Of a stretch of 48,757 nt of DNA, positions 34,169 to 43,224 are shown piece after piece. The position numbers were made by a program, and so were the translations under genes. Within the stretch, counting starts at the first letter, position 1. Every line of letters begins with the position of its first letter. Below the pieces are notes generated by a model, which saw only the letters and a list, made by a program, of their open reading frames with translations, did no database searches and was not told where the DNA came from. The stretch spans positions 1-48,757 of the forward strand of contig NZ_JAFKOK010000022.1 in NCBI RefSeq assembly GCF_017303295.1. Reading direction: 5' to 3'. This DNA comes from Rhodobacter sp. NTK016B (GTDB taxonomy: Bacteria > Pseudomonadota > Alphaproteobacteria > Rhodobacterales > Rhodobacteraceae).

Positions 34169-34240
34169 TGCTGTCATTGAGAGACCCTCGGGCGTGTCCG
34201 GCTTCGGTCATGAGCCGGTCACAAGAATGGAGGCACATCC

Positions 34241-35257
34241 ATGATCCACAAGAACTGGCAGGAACTGATCAAGCCCGCGCAGCTTGACGTACGCGCCGGT
34301 GCCGATCCGTCGCGGAAGGCCACCGTCGTTGCGGAGCCGCTCGAGCGCGGTTTCGGCCTGACGCTGGGCAACGCGCTGCGCCGCGTTCTGATGTCGTCGC
34401 TGCAAGGCGCGGCCATCACCTCGGTGCAGATCGACAACGTGCTGCACGAATTCTCCTCGGTCGCCGGGGTCCGCGAGGACGTCACGGATATCGTGCTGAA
34501 CCTCAAGGGCGTCGCCCTGAAAATGGATGTGGACGGGCCCAAGCGCGTCACCATCTCGGCCCGTGGTCCGGCGCTGGTGAAAGCCGGCGACATCGCGGTG
34601 ACCAACGGGATCGAAGTCCTCAACAAGGATCACGTGATCTGCCACCTCGATGACGGCGCTGAGCTGTTCATGGAACTGACGGTCAATACCGGCAAGGGCT
34701 ATGTCGGCGCGGACAAGAACCGCCCCGAAGACGCCCCCATCGGCCTGATCCCGATCGACGCGATCTATTCGCCGGTCAGGAAAGTCGCCTACGAAGTCAC
34801 GCCGACCCGCGAAGGTCAGGTGCTGGACTACGACAAGCTGACGATGAAAATCGAAACCGACGGCTCGGTCACGCCTGAGGACGCCGTGGCCTTCGCCGCG
34901 CGCATCCTGCAAGACCAGCTGCAGGTCTTCGTGAACTTCGAAGAGCCGGAAGCGGCTGGTCGCGGTGCGGACGACGACGGTCTCGAGTTCAACCCGCTTC
35001 TGCTGAAGAAGGTGGACGAGCTGGAACTGTCGGTGCGTTCGGCCAACTGCCTGAAGAACGACAACATCGTCTATATCGGCGACCTGATCCAGAAAACCGA
35101 AGCCGAGATGCTCCGCACCCCGAACTTCGGTCGCAAGTCGCTCAACGAGATCAAGGAAGTGCTTTCGGGCATGGGTCTGCATCTCGGGATGGAAGTCGAA
35201 GACTGGCCGCCGGAAAACATCGAAGAGCTGGCCAAGCGCTTCGAAGACCAGTTCTGA
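34241..35257 (+). CDS. rpoA: RNA polymerase subunit alpha
   Basis: A 338-residue alpha subunit. The N-terminal assembly domain contains [25 protein letters not shown]-like sequence ([20 protein letters not shown]) and the [34 protein letters not shown] segment. After an acidic linker ([13 protein letters not shown]), the C-terminal DNA/activator-binding domain shows [53 protein letters not shown] precedes the ATG. rplQ follows after a 183-base spacer holding a palindromic repeat. Confidence 0.98.
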   Translation: MIHKNWQELIKPAQLDVRAGADPSRKATVVAEPLERGFGLTLGNALRRVLMSSLQGAAITSVQIDNVLHEFSSVAGVREDVTDIVLNLKGVALKMDVDGPKRVTISARGPALVKAGDIAVTNGIEVLNKDHVICHLDDGAELFMELTVNTGKGYVGADKNRPEDAPIGLIPIDAIYSPVRKVAYEVTPTREGQVLDYDKLTMKIETDGSVTPEDAVAFAARILQDQLQVFVNFEEPEAAGRGADDDGLEFNPLLLKKVDELELSVRSANCLKNDNIVYIGDLIQKTEAEMLRTPNFGRKSLNEIKEVLSGMGLHLGMEVEDWPPENIEELAKRFEDQF

Positions 35258-35275
35258 GAACCGGTCGCAAGGATC

Positions 35276-35303
35276 GGTGCGTGCCATAGCACGCACCCTA
35301 CAG
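35276..35303. repeat. Intergenic palindromic repeat, copy 2 (rpoA-rplQ spacer)
   Basis: GGTGCGTG (35276-35283) and CACGCACC (35290-35297), with loop CCATAG, are followed by CTACAG, matching copy 1 at 11429-11455 in both arms and flank. Both copies lie in spacers beside RNA polymerase subunit genes. Confidence 0.8.
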
Positions 35304-35337
35304 CCCCGGGGACGGGCGGCCACCGCCCTTCCCCCAA

Positions 35338-35371
35338 AATGCCCGGATAGCCGGGGAACAGACTGGGCATT
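35338..35371 (+). other. Imperfect hairpin in the rplQ leader
   Basis: AATGCCC (35338-35344) and GGGCATT (35365-35371) enclose a smaller CCGG-ATAG-CCGG hairpin (35343-35346 with 35351-35354, alternative to the outer fold). It lies 70 bases before the rplQ start and could be a ribosomal-protein-binding or attenuating structure; this is inference. Confidence 0.35.
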
Positions 35372-35440
35372 CCGCCCCAACGACGCCCGCCGCAACGCAC
35401 GGCAGGCAACACAAAGCAAAAGACGTCATAGGAGATCATC

Positions 35441-35857
35441 ATGCGTCACGCCCGTGGTTACCGCCGCCTCAACCGCACCCATGAACACCGCAAGGCGCTG
35501 TTCTCGAACATGGCTGGCTCGCTGATCGAGCACGAGCAGATCAAGACCACTCTGCCCAAGGCCAAGGAACTGCGCCCGATCGTCGAGAAGCTGATCACGC
35601 TCGCCAAGCGCGGCGATCTGCATGCGCGCCGTCAGGCCGCCTCGATGCTGAAGGAAGACAAGGACGTCGCCAAGCTGTTCGAAGTCCTCGGCCCGCGCTA
35701 CAAGGACCGTCAGGGCGGCTATCTGCGCGTGCTGAAAGCCGGCTTCCGCTATGGTGACATGGCGCCGATGGCGATCATCGAATTCGTCGAGCGCGACCTG
35801 AACGCCAAGGGCGCCGCCGACAAGGCCCGCCTTGAGCAGGACGCCTCGGAAGAATAA
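35441..35857 (+). CDS. rplQ: 50S ribosomal protein L17
   Basis: A 138-residue L17: [66 protein letters not shown], with the C-terminal [38 protein letters not shown] precedes the ATG. It ends the alpha operon and is followed 30 bases later by an intrinsic terminator. It sits near the exit tunnel rim. Confidence 0.98.
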   Translation: MRHARGYRRLNRTHEHRKALFSNMAGSLIEHEQIKTTLPKAKELRPIVEKLITLAKRGDLHARRQAASMLKEDKDVAKLFEVLGPRYKDRQGGYLRVLKAGFRYGDMAPMAIIEFVERDLNAKGAADKARLEQDASEE

Positions 35858-35886
35858 GTGCCGCGCCGCCTGCCGGCCCGGACCAG

Positions 35887-35920
35887 AACCCCCGCAGCCC
35901 GGCTGCGGGGGTTTTTCCTT
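35887..35920 (+). terminator. Intrinsic terminator after rplQ
   Basis: ACCCCCGCAG (35888-35897) and CTGCGGGGGT (35903-35912) form a 10-bp stem with a 5-base loop, followed by TTTTTCCTTT. It ends the ribosomal protein block. Confidence 0.9.
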
Positions 35921-35993
35921 TCTGTCAGGCCGCTTGACCGGGCGGGGCAGGGGCGTAAGCTTGGCCGGGTCGCAACCCGCAGGAGCCGCGCCC

Positions 35994-36356
35994 ATGTCCC
36001 TGATCGCCATGATCCTTGTCGCGCTGATTGCGCTTTTGCATCTCTATATCCTGTGGCTCGAGATGTTCGCATGGGAGACGCGCGGACCCGCCGCCTTTCG
36101 CTCGCTCCCGCGCGAGCTGTTCCCGCAGACCAAGACGCTGGCGGCCAATCAGGGGCTCTATAACGGCTTTCTCGCCGCCGGGCTGATCTGGTCGCTGTTC
36201 ATCGCCGACCCTGACTGGGCGCGCAACGTCGCCACCTGTTTCCTGCTTTTCGTGCTGGTCGCGGGCGCCTACGGGGCGCTGACGGCCAGCCGCCGGATCT
36301 TTCTGGTGCAGGGCGTGCCCGCGCTTCTGGCCTTGGCAGCGGTATGGCTGCTGTAG
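35994..36356 (+). CDS. DUF1304-type small membrane protein
   Basis: A 120-residue inner-membrane protein with four hydrophobic helices. The sequence starts MSLIAMILVALIALLHLYILWLEMFAWETRGPAAF. The middle LAANQGLYNGFLAAGLIWSLF and the RRIFLVQGVPALLALAAVWLL end are typical of the DUF1304 family. The conserved H-x-Y-I-x-W-x-E-M segment of helix 1 and the NQGLYNG motif are visible. Function is unknown. AGGAG lies 9 bases before the chosen ATG; a longer in-frame extension would run through the rplQ terminator. Confidence 0.88.
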   Translation: MSLIAMILVALIALLHLYILWLEMFAWETRGPAAFRSLPRELFPQTKTLAANQGLYNGFLAAGLIWSLFIADPDWARNVATCFLLFVLVAGAYGALTASRRIFLVQGVPALLALAAVWLL

Positions 36357-36443
36357 CGCCGCGTTCGCATTCGCGTGAGATATCTTGCGCCGCGCGCGCG
36401 CCATGACCATTCTGCCTTGCATCAAACGTCATCGGAGGCAGTC

Positions 36444-38009
36444 ATGCGCGTCATCGGATTGGTCCTGATCGGGGCCGTCGCGGGGGTGGGGCTGACCATG
36501 GGGGCGATGCAGGCGCTCTCGCCGGTCAGTGCCGAGTCGATTTCCAACCCCGCGCCGCCCTCCGTCTCTCCGATCCCGCCCGCAGCCCCCGCCAATCAGC
36601 ATGCCGGTCAGCGCCCGGCCCCCGTGCAGGCCCCCGTGCAGGCCCCCGTGCAGGCCCCCGTGCAGCCTGTTCTGGTGCAACAGCCCGCCATGGCGCAAGT
36701 CCCGACCAGTCAGGCGCAGATCCAGCTCAGCTTCGCGCCCGTGGTGCGGCAGACGGCACCCGCCGTGGTGTCGATCTATGCCCGCCGCGTGGTCGAAGCG
36801 CAGCAATCTCCGTTTTTCAACGATCCGCTCTTCGGCCAGCTGTTCGGGGGAAGCAGCCGCCCGCCCCGGGTGCAGAACGCGCTCGGCTCGGGCGTGATCC
36901 TGACCTCGGACGGGATCGTCGTGTCGAATTTCCATGTCGTGGGCAATGCCGACGATATCCGCGTCGTGCTGAATGACCGGCGCGAATTCACCGCCGAGGT
37001 GATCCTTGCCGACGAGACCAGCGACCTTGCCATCCTGCGACTGCAGGGCGCCAGCGACCTGCCCGCCATCCAGCTTGCCGATAGCGACCGGACCGAAGTG
37101 GGCGATCTGGTGCTGGCCATCGGCAATCCGTTCGGCGTGGGACAGACCGTCAGCAGCGGCATCGTCAGCGCCCTGGCGCGCTCGGGCCTCGCGGTGGGGT
37201 CGGGGACCGGCTATTTCATCCAGACTGACGCGGCGATCAATCCGGGCAATTCGGGCGGCGCGCTGGTGGATATGTCCGGGCGACTGGTGGGCATCAACTC
37301 GGCGATTCTGACGCGCTCGGGCGGGTCGAACGGGATCGGCTTTGCGATCCCCGCGAATCTTGTGGCGCAGGTCGTGGCGCAGGCCGAGGGCGGCGCGACC
37401 GCCTTTCAGCGCCCATGGATGGGGATGAGCGGGCAATCCGTCGACGCGACGCTGGCCGAGGCGCTGGGTCTGGGTCTGCCGCAGGGCGTGGCGATCACCG
37501 AACTTCATCCGCAAAGCCCGCTTGCCCGCGCCGGTCTGCAAAGCGGCGACGTGGTGCTGGCGGTGAATGATGAGCCGGTGAATTCGCCGCAGGAAATGAT
37601 GTTCCGCCTGTCGGCGGGCGGCATCGGCGGCGAGGCCACGCTGACGTGGCAGCGCGGGACCGACCGGCGCGAGTCGGGCGTGGCCCTTGTCGCGCCGCCC
37701 GAAACCCCGGCCCGTAACCGCCTGACCGTGCGCAGCATGGCCTTGCGCGGGCTGGTGGCCGAGACGATCAACCCGGCGGTCGCGGCAGAGCAGGGGCTTG
37801 ACCCGCAGGCGACGGGCGTCGTCGTGGTCGAGGTGGCCGATCTCGCCGCCCGCGCTGGCCTGCAGCCGGGCGACGTGTTGTTGTCGGTCAATCGTCAGCG
37901 CGTCGGCGACACCGCTGCGCTCGACCGCGCGCTCAGCGATCCCTCGCGCTACTGGGAGGTCGAACTGATGCGTGGCGGCCGTCGAAGCGTGTTGCGCTTC
38001 CGGATCTGA
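36444..38009 (+). CDS. degP: HtrA/Do-like periplasmic serine protease
   Basis: A 521-residue periplasmic protease/chaperone. The N-terminus is a signal or anchor sequence (MRVIGLVLIGAVAGVGLTMGAMQAL), then a Pro/Gln-rich linker to about residue 95 containing four APVQ repeats. The trypsin-like domain carries His164 (SNFHVV), Asp194 (TSDLAIL) and Ser270 (NPGNSGG). Two PDZ domains follow (about 290-380 and 430-515). It is a little longer than the usual 450-500 residues because of the linker. CGGAGG precedes the ATG. Its stop directly abuts the stop of the convergent TPP enzyme gene. DegP, DegQ or MucD-like naming cannot be resolved. Confidence 0.93.
   Translation: MRVIGLVLIGAVAGVGLTMGAMQALSPVSAESISNPAPPSVSPIPPAAPANQHAGQRPAPVQAPVQAPVQAPVQPVLVQQPAMAQVPTSQAQIQLSFAPVVRQTAPAVVSIYARRVVEAQQSPFFNDPLFGQLFGGSSRPPRVQNALGSGVILTSDGIVVSNFHVVGNADDIRVVLNDRREFTAEVILADETSDLAILRLQGASDLPAIQLADSDRTEVGDLVLAIGNPFGVGQTVSSGIVSALARSGLAVGSGTGYFIQTDAAINPGNSGGALVDMSGRLVGINSAILTRSGGSNGIGFAIPANLVAQVVAQAEGGATAFQRPWMGMSGQSVDATLAEALGLGLPQGVAITELHPQSPLARAGLQSGDVVLAVNDEPVNSPQEMMFRLSAGGIGGEATLTWQRGTDRRESGVALVAPPETPARNRLTVRSMALRGLVAETINPAVAAEQGLDPQATGVVVVEVADLAARAGLQPGDVLLSVNRQRVGDTAALDRALSDPSRYWEVELMRGGRRSVLRFRI
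36618..36665 (+). repeat. 12-bp tandem repeat (4 copies) in the HtrA linker
   Basis: Four perfect consecutive copies of GCCCCCGTGCAG encode the APVQAPVQAPVQAPVQ linker between the signal anchor and protease domain. Being a multiple of three, copy changes alter linker length without breaking the frame, a slippage-prone tract. Confidence 0.9.
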
Positions 38010-39638
38010 TCAGGCCCGCATGCGCGGCACGTCGTTGGGATCGAGCCGCAATTCGATCAGCAGCGGCTTGTCGCGGGTCTCGATGGCTTTCATCGCGGTG
38101 TCCAGTTCATCGTCCGAGGTGACAAGGATCCCCTGTCCCCCCAGCGCGGTGGCGACATCGGCGAAAGAGGGCCATTCGAACTGCGCAAGGCCGGGGTCCA
38201 TCTGCCGGTCGAGAAACTGGATATGCTCGGCCCCATAGGCGCTGTCATTGGCGACGATGACGATCAGGTCCTGTTTCAGCCGCACGGCGGTATTGAACTC
38301 GTTCACGCCGCCCATCATGAAGCCGCCATCGCCCGTGAACAGCACCACGGGCCGGTCTGGCGCAGCGATGCCGGCGCCGATCGCCACCTGCAGACCCAGC
38401 CCGATCGAGCCGAAATTCGTCGTGGCGACGAAGCTGCGCGCGTCAGGGCATGAGATCCGGCACCACACCTCGGTCATGAAGCGCCCGCCATCGGTGGTCA
38501 GCAAACGATTTTCCGGCAGTGCCTTTTCCAACCGCTCCAGCGCCTGCACGTAGTTGATGCAGCCCTCGGCGGTCTCGCTCGGGCGTCCGACCGGGTGGCG
38601 CGTCAGCTCATCGATATCCAGCTCTTTGGCGAAGCCGGTGGGGGCGATCTCGGCCTCGTCCAGCCACCAGACGATGTTGTCGGCGGTCAGCCCCGCATCC
38701 GAGACCAGAACCGCGTCGGGGCGGAAATTCTTCGCCGCCGCTGTGGCGTCCGAGTTGATCTGAACGACCCGCTTGCCCTTCATCAGCTTGCTCTGATCGG
38801 TGGTGAAGTGATGCAGGCTCGAGCCGAAGGCCACGACGCAATCGGCCTTGGCGATGGCCTCGTAGGCGGCGGGCGTCGACAGCGTGCCGAAGATCCCCAT
38901 ATTCGACGGATGACCGCGAAACAGGTCCTTGGCTTTGAGCGTGGTGGCCAGCGGGGCCTCCATCCGTTCGGCCAGCGCGATGATCTTGTCGCGGGCATCC
39001 AGAGCGCCCACACCGGCCAGCACGATGGGCCGCTTGGCCGAGGCGATCATCCCCACCGCCTGATCCAGATCGTCGCCCTCGGGCACATAGGCGGGCGCAC
39101 CGAAGACCGGGAAGACACGGGCTTCATGCGTGACCTGTTGCCACATGAAATCGGCGGGCATGTTCAGCACGATGGGCCGCCGTTCAACCCGCGCGCGGTG
39201 GATGGCGTGGGCGACATCGTAGCTGGCCGTTTCCGGTGCGCGCATCTGCAAGAAGCCCGCGCCGGTGATCTGAACCACCTCGCGCTGGTCGATATTCTGC
39301 AGATTCTGCGGCGCCATCACCGCCGTGTCACCGGCCAGCAGCACCATCGGCACCTGCGCGCGGGCGGCCTCGACCAGCGCGGTCACGCAATTGGTCAACG
39401 CCGGGCCATGGGTCACGGTGGCGACCGCCACGCTCTGGGCGATGCGGGCATGGGCAGCGGCCATCAGCACCGCGCTGCCTTCATAGGCCACGGGCACGAA
39501 CTGGCCCCCGCCGGCGCGGACGTAATGGTCGACCATGAACAGGTTCGCGTCACCCATCAGGCCGAACATCGTGGTGATCCCATGATCCAGCACGGCCTGC
39601 GCGATGGATTGGTGAACATAGGTTTTCGTGTCGGACAT
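38010..39638 (-). CDS. Thiamine pyrophosphate-dependent enzyme, acetolactate synthase-like family
   Basis: A 542-residue three-domain TPP enzyme. The N-terminal Pyr domain has the catalytic Glu53 in AYEGSAVLMAAAHARI. The central domain has RPIVLAGVGALDARDKI. The C-terminal PP domain carries the TPP/Mg motif GDGGFMMGG (436-444) to ANDS (463-466). It resembles the large subunit of acetolactate synthase and benzoylformate decarboxylase-like enzymes, but no small regulatory subunit is adjacent, so it may be a catabolic 2-oxoacid decarboxylase or lyase. The ATG at 39638 has GGGAGA at 6 bases. It is divergent from rarA across 132 bases containing TGCAAC/GTTGCA repeats. Confidence 0.9.
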   Translation of the reverse strand: MSDTKTYVHQSIAQAVLDHGITTMFGLMGDANLFMVDHYVRAGGGQFVPVAYEGSAVLMAAAHARIAQSVAVATVTHGPALTNCVTALVEAARAQVPMVLLAGDTAVMAPQNLQNIDQREVVQITGAGFLQMRAPETASYDVAHAIHRARVERRPIVLNMPADFMWQQVTHEARVFPVFGAPAYVPEGDDLDQAVGMIASAKRPIVLAGVGALDARDKIIALAERMEAPLATTLKAKDLFRGHPSNMGIFGTLSTPAAYEAIAKADCVVAFGSSLHHFTTDQSKLMKGKRVVQINSDATAAAKNFRPDAVLVSDAGLTADNIVWWLDEAEIAPTGFAKELDIDELTRHPVGRPSETAEGCINYVQALERLEKALPENRLLTTDGGRFMTEVWCRISCPDARSFVATTNFGSIGLGLQVAIGAGIAAPDRPVVLFTGDGGFMMGGVNEFNTAVRLKQDLIVIVANDSAYGAEHIQFLDRQMDPGLAQFEWPSFADVATALGGQGILVTSDDELDTAMKAIETRDKPLLIELRLDPNDVPRMRA

Positions 39639-39683
39639 TGTAATCTCCCTGATGCCGTCAAAGATGCATCCATGCCGCCTGAA

Positions 39684-39709
39684 TGCAACACGGGCCGTTG
39701 CAGTTGCAA
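39684..39709. promoter_or_regulatory. Candidate operator between the TPP enzyme gene and rarA
   Basis: TGCAAC (39684-39689) is inverted as GTTGCA (39697-39702), and GTTGCA repeats directly at 39703-39708. This cluster of 6-base half-sites lies 46 bases upstream of the TPP enzyme gene and 62 upstream of rarA. It looks like a binding site for a dimeric regulator, which is not identified. Confidence 0.35.
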
Positions 39710-39770
39710 GAATAACGTCGCGCGTTCGCCCTCTCTTTCCGTGCGCCCGTGCAGCCTTTACATTGGCGCC

Positions 39771-41093
39771 ATGGCCGACCTCTTCGATTCCTCGCCCGAC
39801 GGCGCCCCTGACACGCATGCAGACGCCCCGCGTCCGCTGGCCGACCGGCTGCGGCCCAAGGCGCTGGACGAAGTGATCGGGCAAGAGGCCGTGCTGGGCC
39901 CCGACGGCCCGCTGGGCGCAATGCTGGCGGCGGGGACGCTGTCGTCGCTGATCCTGTGGGGGCCGCCCGGCGTGGGCAAGACCACCATTGCCCGCCTGCT
40001 TGCCAAGGCGACGGACCTCCATTTCGTTCAGATCAGCGCGATCTTCTCGGGCGTGCCTGAGCTGCGCAAGGTGTTCGAGGCGGCCAAGATGCGGCGGCAG
40101 AACGGGCAGGGGACCCTGCTGTTCGTCGACGAGATCCACCGCTTCAACAAGGCGCAGCAGGACGGCTTTCTGCCGCATATGGAAGACGGCACGATCCTGC
40201 TGATCGGCGCCACGACCGAAAACCCGTCTTTCGAGCTGAACGCCGCCGTGTTGTCGCGTGCGCAGGTCATCACGCTCAAGCGCCTGTCGCTGGCCGATCT
40301 GGAACGGATGGCCGAACGCGCCGAGCACGAGATGGGCCGCAAACTGCCGCTCACGGTCGAGGCGCGCGACGTGCTGATGGAAATGGCCGATGGCGACGGT
40401 CGGGCGATGCTGAACCTGATCGAGCAGGTCATGGCGTGGAAAGTGCCCGGCTCGCTGGCGCCCGACGCGCTGGCCAAGCGGCTGATGCGACGCGCGGCGA
40501 AATACGACAAGTCGGGCGACGAGCATTACAACCTGATCTCGGCGCTGCACAAATCGGTGCGCGGCTCGGATCCCGATGCGGCGCTTTACTGGTTTGCGCG
40601 GATGCTCGAAGGGGGCGAAGACCCGCGCTTTCTGGCCCGCCGTCTGACCCGGATGGCGGTCGAGGATATCGGGCTGGCCGATCCGCAGGCGCAGGCGGTG
40701 TGTCTGGATGCGTGGCAGACCTATGAGCGGCTGGGCAGCCCCGAGGGCGAACTGGCGCTGGCGCAATCGGTGGTCTATCTGGCGCTCGCGCCCAAATCGA
40801 ACGCGGTCTACGTGGCCTATAAGGCCGCGCGGCAGCTGGCGCAGAAGACCGGCAGCGCAATGCCGCCCGCGCATATCCTCAACGCCCCCACCAAGCTGAT
40901 GGAGGAACAAGGCTATGGCGCGGGCTATCAATACGACCATGACGCGCAGGACGGCTTCAGCGGACAGAACTATTTTCCCGACGGTGTGAAGCGCCCGGTT
41001 CTGTATGCGCCGCCCGAACGCGGGTTCGAGCGTGAGCTGAAGAAGCGGGTCGACTATTTTGCCAAGCTTCGCAGCCGCCGCAGCGGCGCGTGA
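39771..41093 (+). CDS. rarA: Replication-associated recombination protein A (AAA+ ATPase)
   Basis: A 440-residue member of the RarA/MgsA/WRNIP1 family, which acts at stalled replication forks. It reads PLADRLRPKALDEVIGQEAVLGPDGPLGAML, Walker A GPPGVGKTT (64-72), Walker B LLFVDEIHRF (116-125), sensor GATTENPSFELN. The family-specific C-terminal tetramerisation part follows (KYDKSGDEHYNLISALHKSVRGSDPDAALYW, RRLTRMAVEDIGLADPQA and GYQYDHD). The start is an ATG; the open frame extends over 1 kb upstream antisense to the TPP gene and is not used. Confidence 0.96.
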   Translation: MADLFDSSPDGAPDTHADAPRPLADRLRPKALDEVIGQEAVLGPDGPLGAMLAAGTLSSLILWGPPGVGKTTIARLLAKATDLHFVQISAIFSGVPELRKVFEAAKMRRQNGQGTLLFVDEIHRFNKAQQDGFLPHMEDGTILLIGATTENPSFELNAAVLSRAQVITLKRLSLADLERMAERAEHEMGRKLPLTVEARDVLMEMADGDGRAMLNLIEQVMAWKVPGSLAPDALAKRLMRRAAKYDKSGDEHYNLISALHKSVRGSDPDAALYWFARMLEGGEDPRFLARRLTRMAVEDIGLADPQAQAVCLDAWQTYERLGSPEGELALAQSVVYLALAPKSNAVYVAYKAARQLAQKTGSAMPPAHILNAPTKLMEEQGYGAGYQYDHDAQDGFSGQNYFPDGVKRPVLYAPPERGFERELKKRVDYFAKLRSRRSGA

Positions 41094-41141
41094 TCCCCTG
41101 TTCAGCTTGACTTTGCGGCCCGCCCGCGCGAAGGCAGCGCC

Positions 41142-41519
41142 ATGTTGACAACCCTTCTTCAAGTCGCCCTCGGGGGCGCCATCGGCGCCTCGGGCCGCTA
41201 CCTGACCGGGGTGGCGGCGATCCGTGTCATAGGGCCGGGCTTTCCGTGGGGAACGCTGACGGTGAATGTCGTGGGCTCGTTCGTGATGGGCGTTGTCGTC
41301 GTCGCGCTGGGCCATCTCGGCGCCAACCGTTTCGCGCCCCTGCTGATGACCGGCGTGCTGGGCGGATTCACCACTTTTTCGGCCTTCTCCCTCGACGCGA
41401 TGACGATCTGGGAGCGCGGCGACCACCTGACGGCGGGGCTCTATGTGCTGGCCTCGGTGGGTCTGTCGCTGGCGGCGATTTTCGCCGGGCTGGCAATCGC
41501 AAGGAGCCTTTTGGCATGA
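41142..41519 (+). CDS. crcB: Fluoride ion channel FluC/CrcB
   Basis: A 125-residue protein with four membrane helices of the Fluc family that exports fluoride as a dual-topology dimer. Conserved marks are GGAIGASGRYLTG at the start, the pore Asn42 in TLTVNVVGSF, and GGFTTFSAFS (residues 74-83) with the Phe-box residues and the sodium-binding break. No fluoride riboswitch was recognised upstream in the 48-base gap from rarA. The stop overlaps the next start by ATGA (41516-41519). Confidence 0.95.
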   Translation: MLTTLLQVALGGAIGASGRYLTGVAAIRVIGPGFPWGTLTVNVVGSFVMGVVVVALGHLGANRFAPLLMTGVLGGFTTFSAFSLDAMTIWERGDHLTAGLYVLASVGLSLAAIFAGLAIARSLLA

Positions 41520-42553
41520 GCGGCGTGCAAACCATTACCGTGGCCGAGGACGAGGGCGAACAGCGCCTCGACCGCTGGCTGAAGAAGAAATTCCCGCAAG
41601 TCACGCAGGGCATGGTGGAGAAGTTCTGCCGCAAGGGCGAGCTGCGGCTCGACGGCAAGCGCGTGAAGTCGGGCGACCGGATCGAAGCCGGGCAAAGCGT
41701 GCGCATCCCGCCGCTGCCCGACGCCGCCCCGCCGCCGCCGACGCGCGTGCCCGGTATCCCCGATGCCGATGCCGAGATGATCCGCGACTGCGTGTTGTGG
41801 AAGGACGAGCATATCATCGCCCTCAACAAGCCCCCCGGCCTGCCCTCGCAGGGTGGCTCGGGGCAGGGCAACCGCCATGTCGACGGGCTGACCGAAGCGC
41901 TGAAATTCGGCTACAAGGACCGCCCCGTGCTGGTCCACCGGCTGGACAAGGACACCTCGGGCGTGCTGCTGCTGGCGCGCACCCCGCGCGTCGCCCGCCG
42001 TCTGGGCGAAGCCTTCCGCGCGCGCAACACGCGCAAGATCTACTGGGCTATCGTTGCGGGCGTTCCGCAGCCGCTGATGGGCACGATCCGCTACGGGTTG
42101 GTGAAGGCGGGCTTGCGCGGCGAGAGCGAGAAGATGCGCTGCATCCATCCGGGCGAGGTCGAGAAGACCGACGGCGCCAAGCGGGCGACCACCGATTACG
42201 CCGTGCTTGACCGGCTGGGCAGCCGCGCGGCCTGGGTCGCGCTGGTGCCGATCACCGGGCGCACCCACCAGCTTCGCGCGCATATGGCCGAGATGGGGCA
42301 TCCGATCATCGGCGACGGCAAATACGGCGGCTCGGGGCAGGAGAATCTGGGCGATGGCTGGGGTGCGCAGCTGGGCGGGGATATCAGCCGTAAGCTGCAC
42401 CTGCATGCCCGCCGCATCAGCTTCGAACACCCGATCACCGGCAAGCCGATCCTGATCGAGGCGCCGCTGCCCGAGCATATGGCGCGCAGCTGGAAGACGC
42501 TGGGCTGGCGCGAGACCGATGTGCCCGCCGATCCGTTCGAGGAACAGGAATGA
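41516..42553 (+). CDS. rluC: 23S rRNA pseudouridine synthase, RluC/RluA family
   Basis: A 345-residue enzyme. The N-terminal S4 RNA-binding domain (RLDRWLKKKFPQVTQGMVEKFCRKGELRLDGKRVKSGDRIEAGQSVRI) is followed by the RluA-type catalytic domain. The latter has HRLDKDTSG (141-149, catalytic Asp144) and PITGRTHQLRAHMAEMGHPIIGD. The family modifies uridines of 23S rRNA (positions 955, 2504, 2580 in E. coli for RluC). The ATG overlaps the crcB stop, and AAGGAG lies inside crcB at 8 bases upstream. The next gene overlaps by ATGA. Confidence 0.93.
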   Translation: MSGVQTITVAEDEGEQRLDRWLKKKFPQVTQGMVEKFCRKGELRLDGKRVKSGDRIEAGQSVRIPPLPDAAPPPPTRVPGIPDADAEMIRDCVLWKDEHIIALNKPPGLPSQGGSGQGNRHVDGLTEALKFGYKDRPVLVHRLDKDTSGVLLLARTPRVARRLGEAFRARNTRKIYWAIVAGVPQPLMGTIRYGLVKAGLRGESEKMRCIHPGEVEKTDGAKRATTDYAVLDRLGSRAAWVALVPITGRTHQLRAHMAEMGHPIIGDGKYGGSGQENLGDGWGAQLGGDISRKLHLHARRISFEHPITGKPILIEAPLPEHMARSWKTLGWRETDVPADPFEEQE

Positions 42554-43224
42554 CGGATTTGCGACTTGTGATCTTCGATGTCGATGGCACGCTTGTCGAC
42601 AGTCAGGCCGATATCGTCGCCTCGATGACGCATGCCTTTCTGGCGCAGCATCTGATCGTGCCGCCGGTGGACGCGATCAAGGGGATTGTCGGTCTGTCGC
42701 TGCCCGTGGCGATGATCCGTCTTGCGCCCGACGTGCCCGCCGCCACCCATGACGCGCTGGTCGAAGGCTACAAGCGCGCCTATCAGGCGCTGCGGATCCA
42801 GAATGGCGCCAAGGGCAGCCCGCTTTATCCCGGCGCGCGCGCGGCGCTCGACCGGCTGGGCGACGACCCGCTGATGCAACTGGCCGTCGCGACGGGCAAG
42901 TCCCGCCGCGGGCTCGACAGCCTGCTCGAGTCGCATGGGCTGCAGGGGGTCTTCGTCGCCACGCAGGTGGCCGACGATCACCCGTCGAAACCGCATCCCT
43001 CGATGATCGAGGCCTGTCTGCGTGAGACGGGCGTCGAGGCGGGGCAGGCGGTCATCGTCGGCGATACCGAATTCGACATCGAAATGGGCCGCGCGGCGGG
43101 CATCCACACCATTGGCGTGACATGGGGGTATCACCCGCGCACGCGGCTGGCACAGGCCGACAGGCTGATCGACGGTTTCGATCAGCTCGACTCGGCGCTC
43201 GACACGATATGGGGGCAGGCATGA
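42550..43224 (+). CDS. HAD-superfamily hydrolase (phosphoglycolate phosphatase-like)
   Basis: A 224-residue Rossmann-fold phosphatase. Motif I FDVDGTLVDS carries nucleophile Asp10 and Asp12; motif II is in LAVATGKSRRG; motif III is the Lys in DDHPSKPHPSM; motif IV is VGDTEFDIEMGRAAG. The cap is of the Gph/PGP alpha-helical type. Substrate is unknown; phosphoglycolate is possible. ATGA overlaps on both sides (42550-42553 and 43221-43224) tie it to rluC and the ATP12 gene. Confidence 0.93.
   Translation: MTDLRLVIFDVDGTLVDSQADIVASMTHAFLAQHLIVPPVDAIKGIVGLSLPVAMIRLAPDVPAATHDALVEGYKRAYQALRIQNGAKGSPLYPGARAALDRLGDDPLMQLAVATGKSRRGLDSLLESHGLQGVFVATQVADDHPSKPHPSMIEACLRETGVEAGQAVIVGDTEFDIEMGRAAGIHTIGVTWGYHPRTRLAQADRLIDGFDQLDSALDTIWGQA

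Noticed and set aside
38007-38012. Abutting stop codons of the HtrA and TPP enzyme genes
   Set aside because: Convergent stops with zero spacing are common in compact genomes, and both proteins end at normal family positions.
38595-39770. In-frame upstream extension of rarA by about 390 codons
   Set aside because: It is antisense to the TPP enzyme gene; the RarA family N-terminus begins at the ATG at 39771.
41094-41141. Fluoride riboswitch before crcB
   Set aside because: The gap is only 48 bases, too short for the known aptamer plus expression platform, and no matching pseudoknot was apparent.
39639-41426. Upstream extension of the TPP enzyme frame through rarA
   Set aside because: The extension is antisense to rarA, and the TPP family N-terminus plus ribosome binding site fix the start at 39638.
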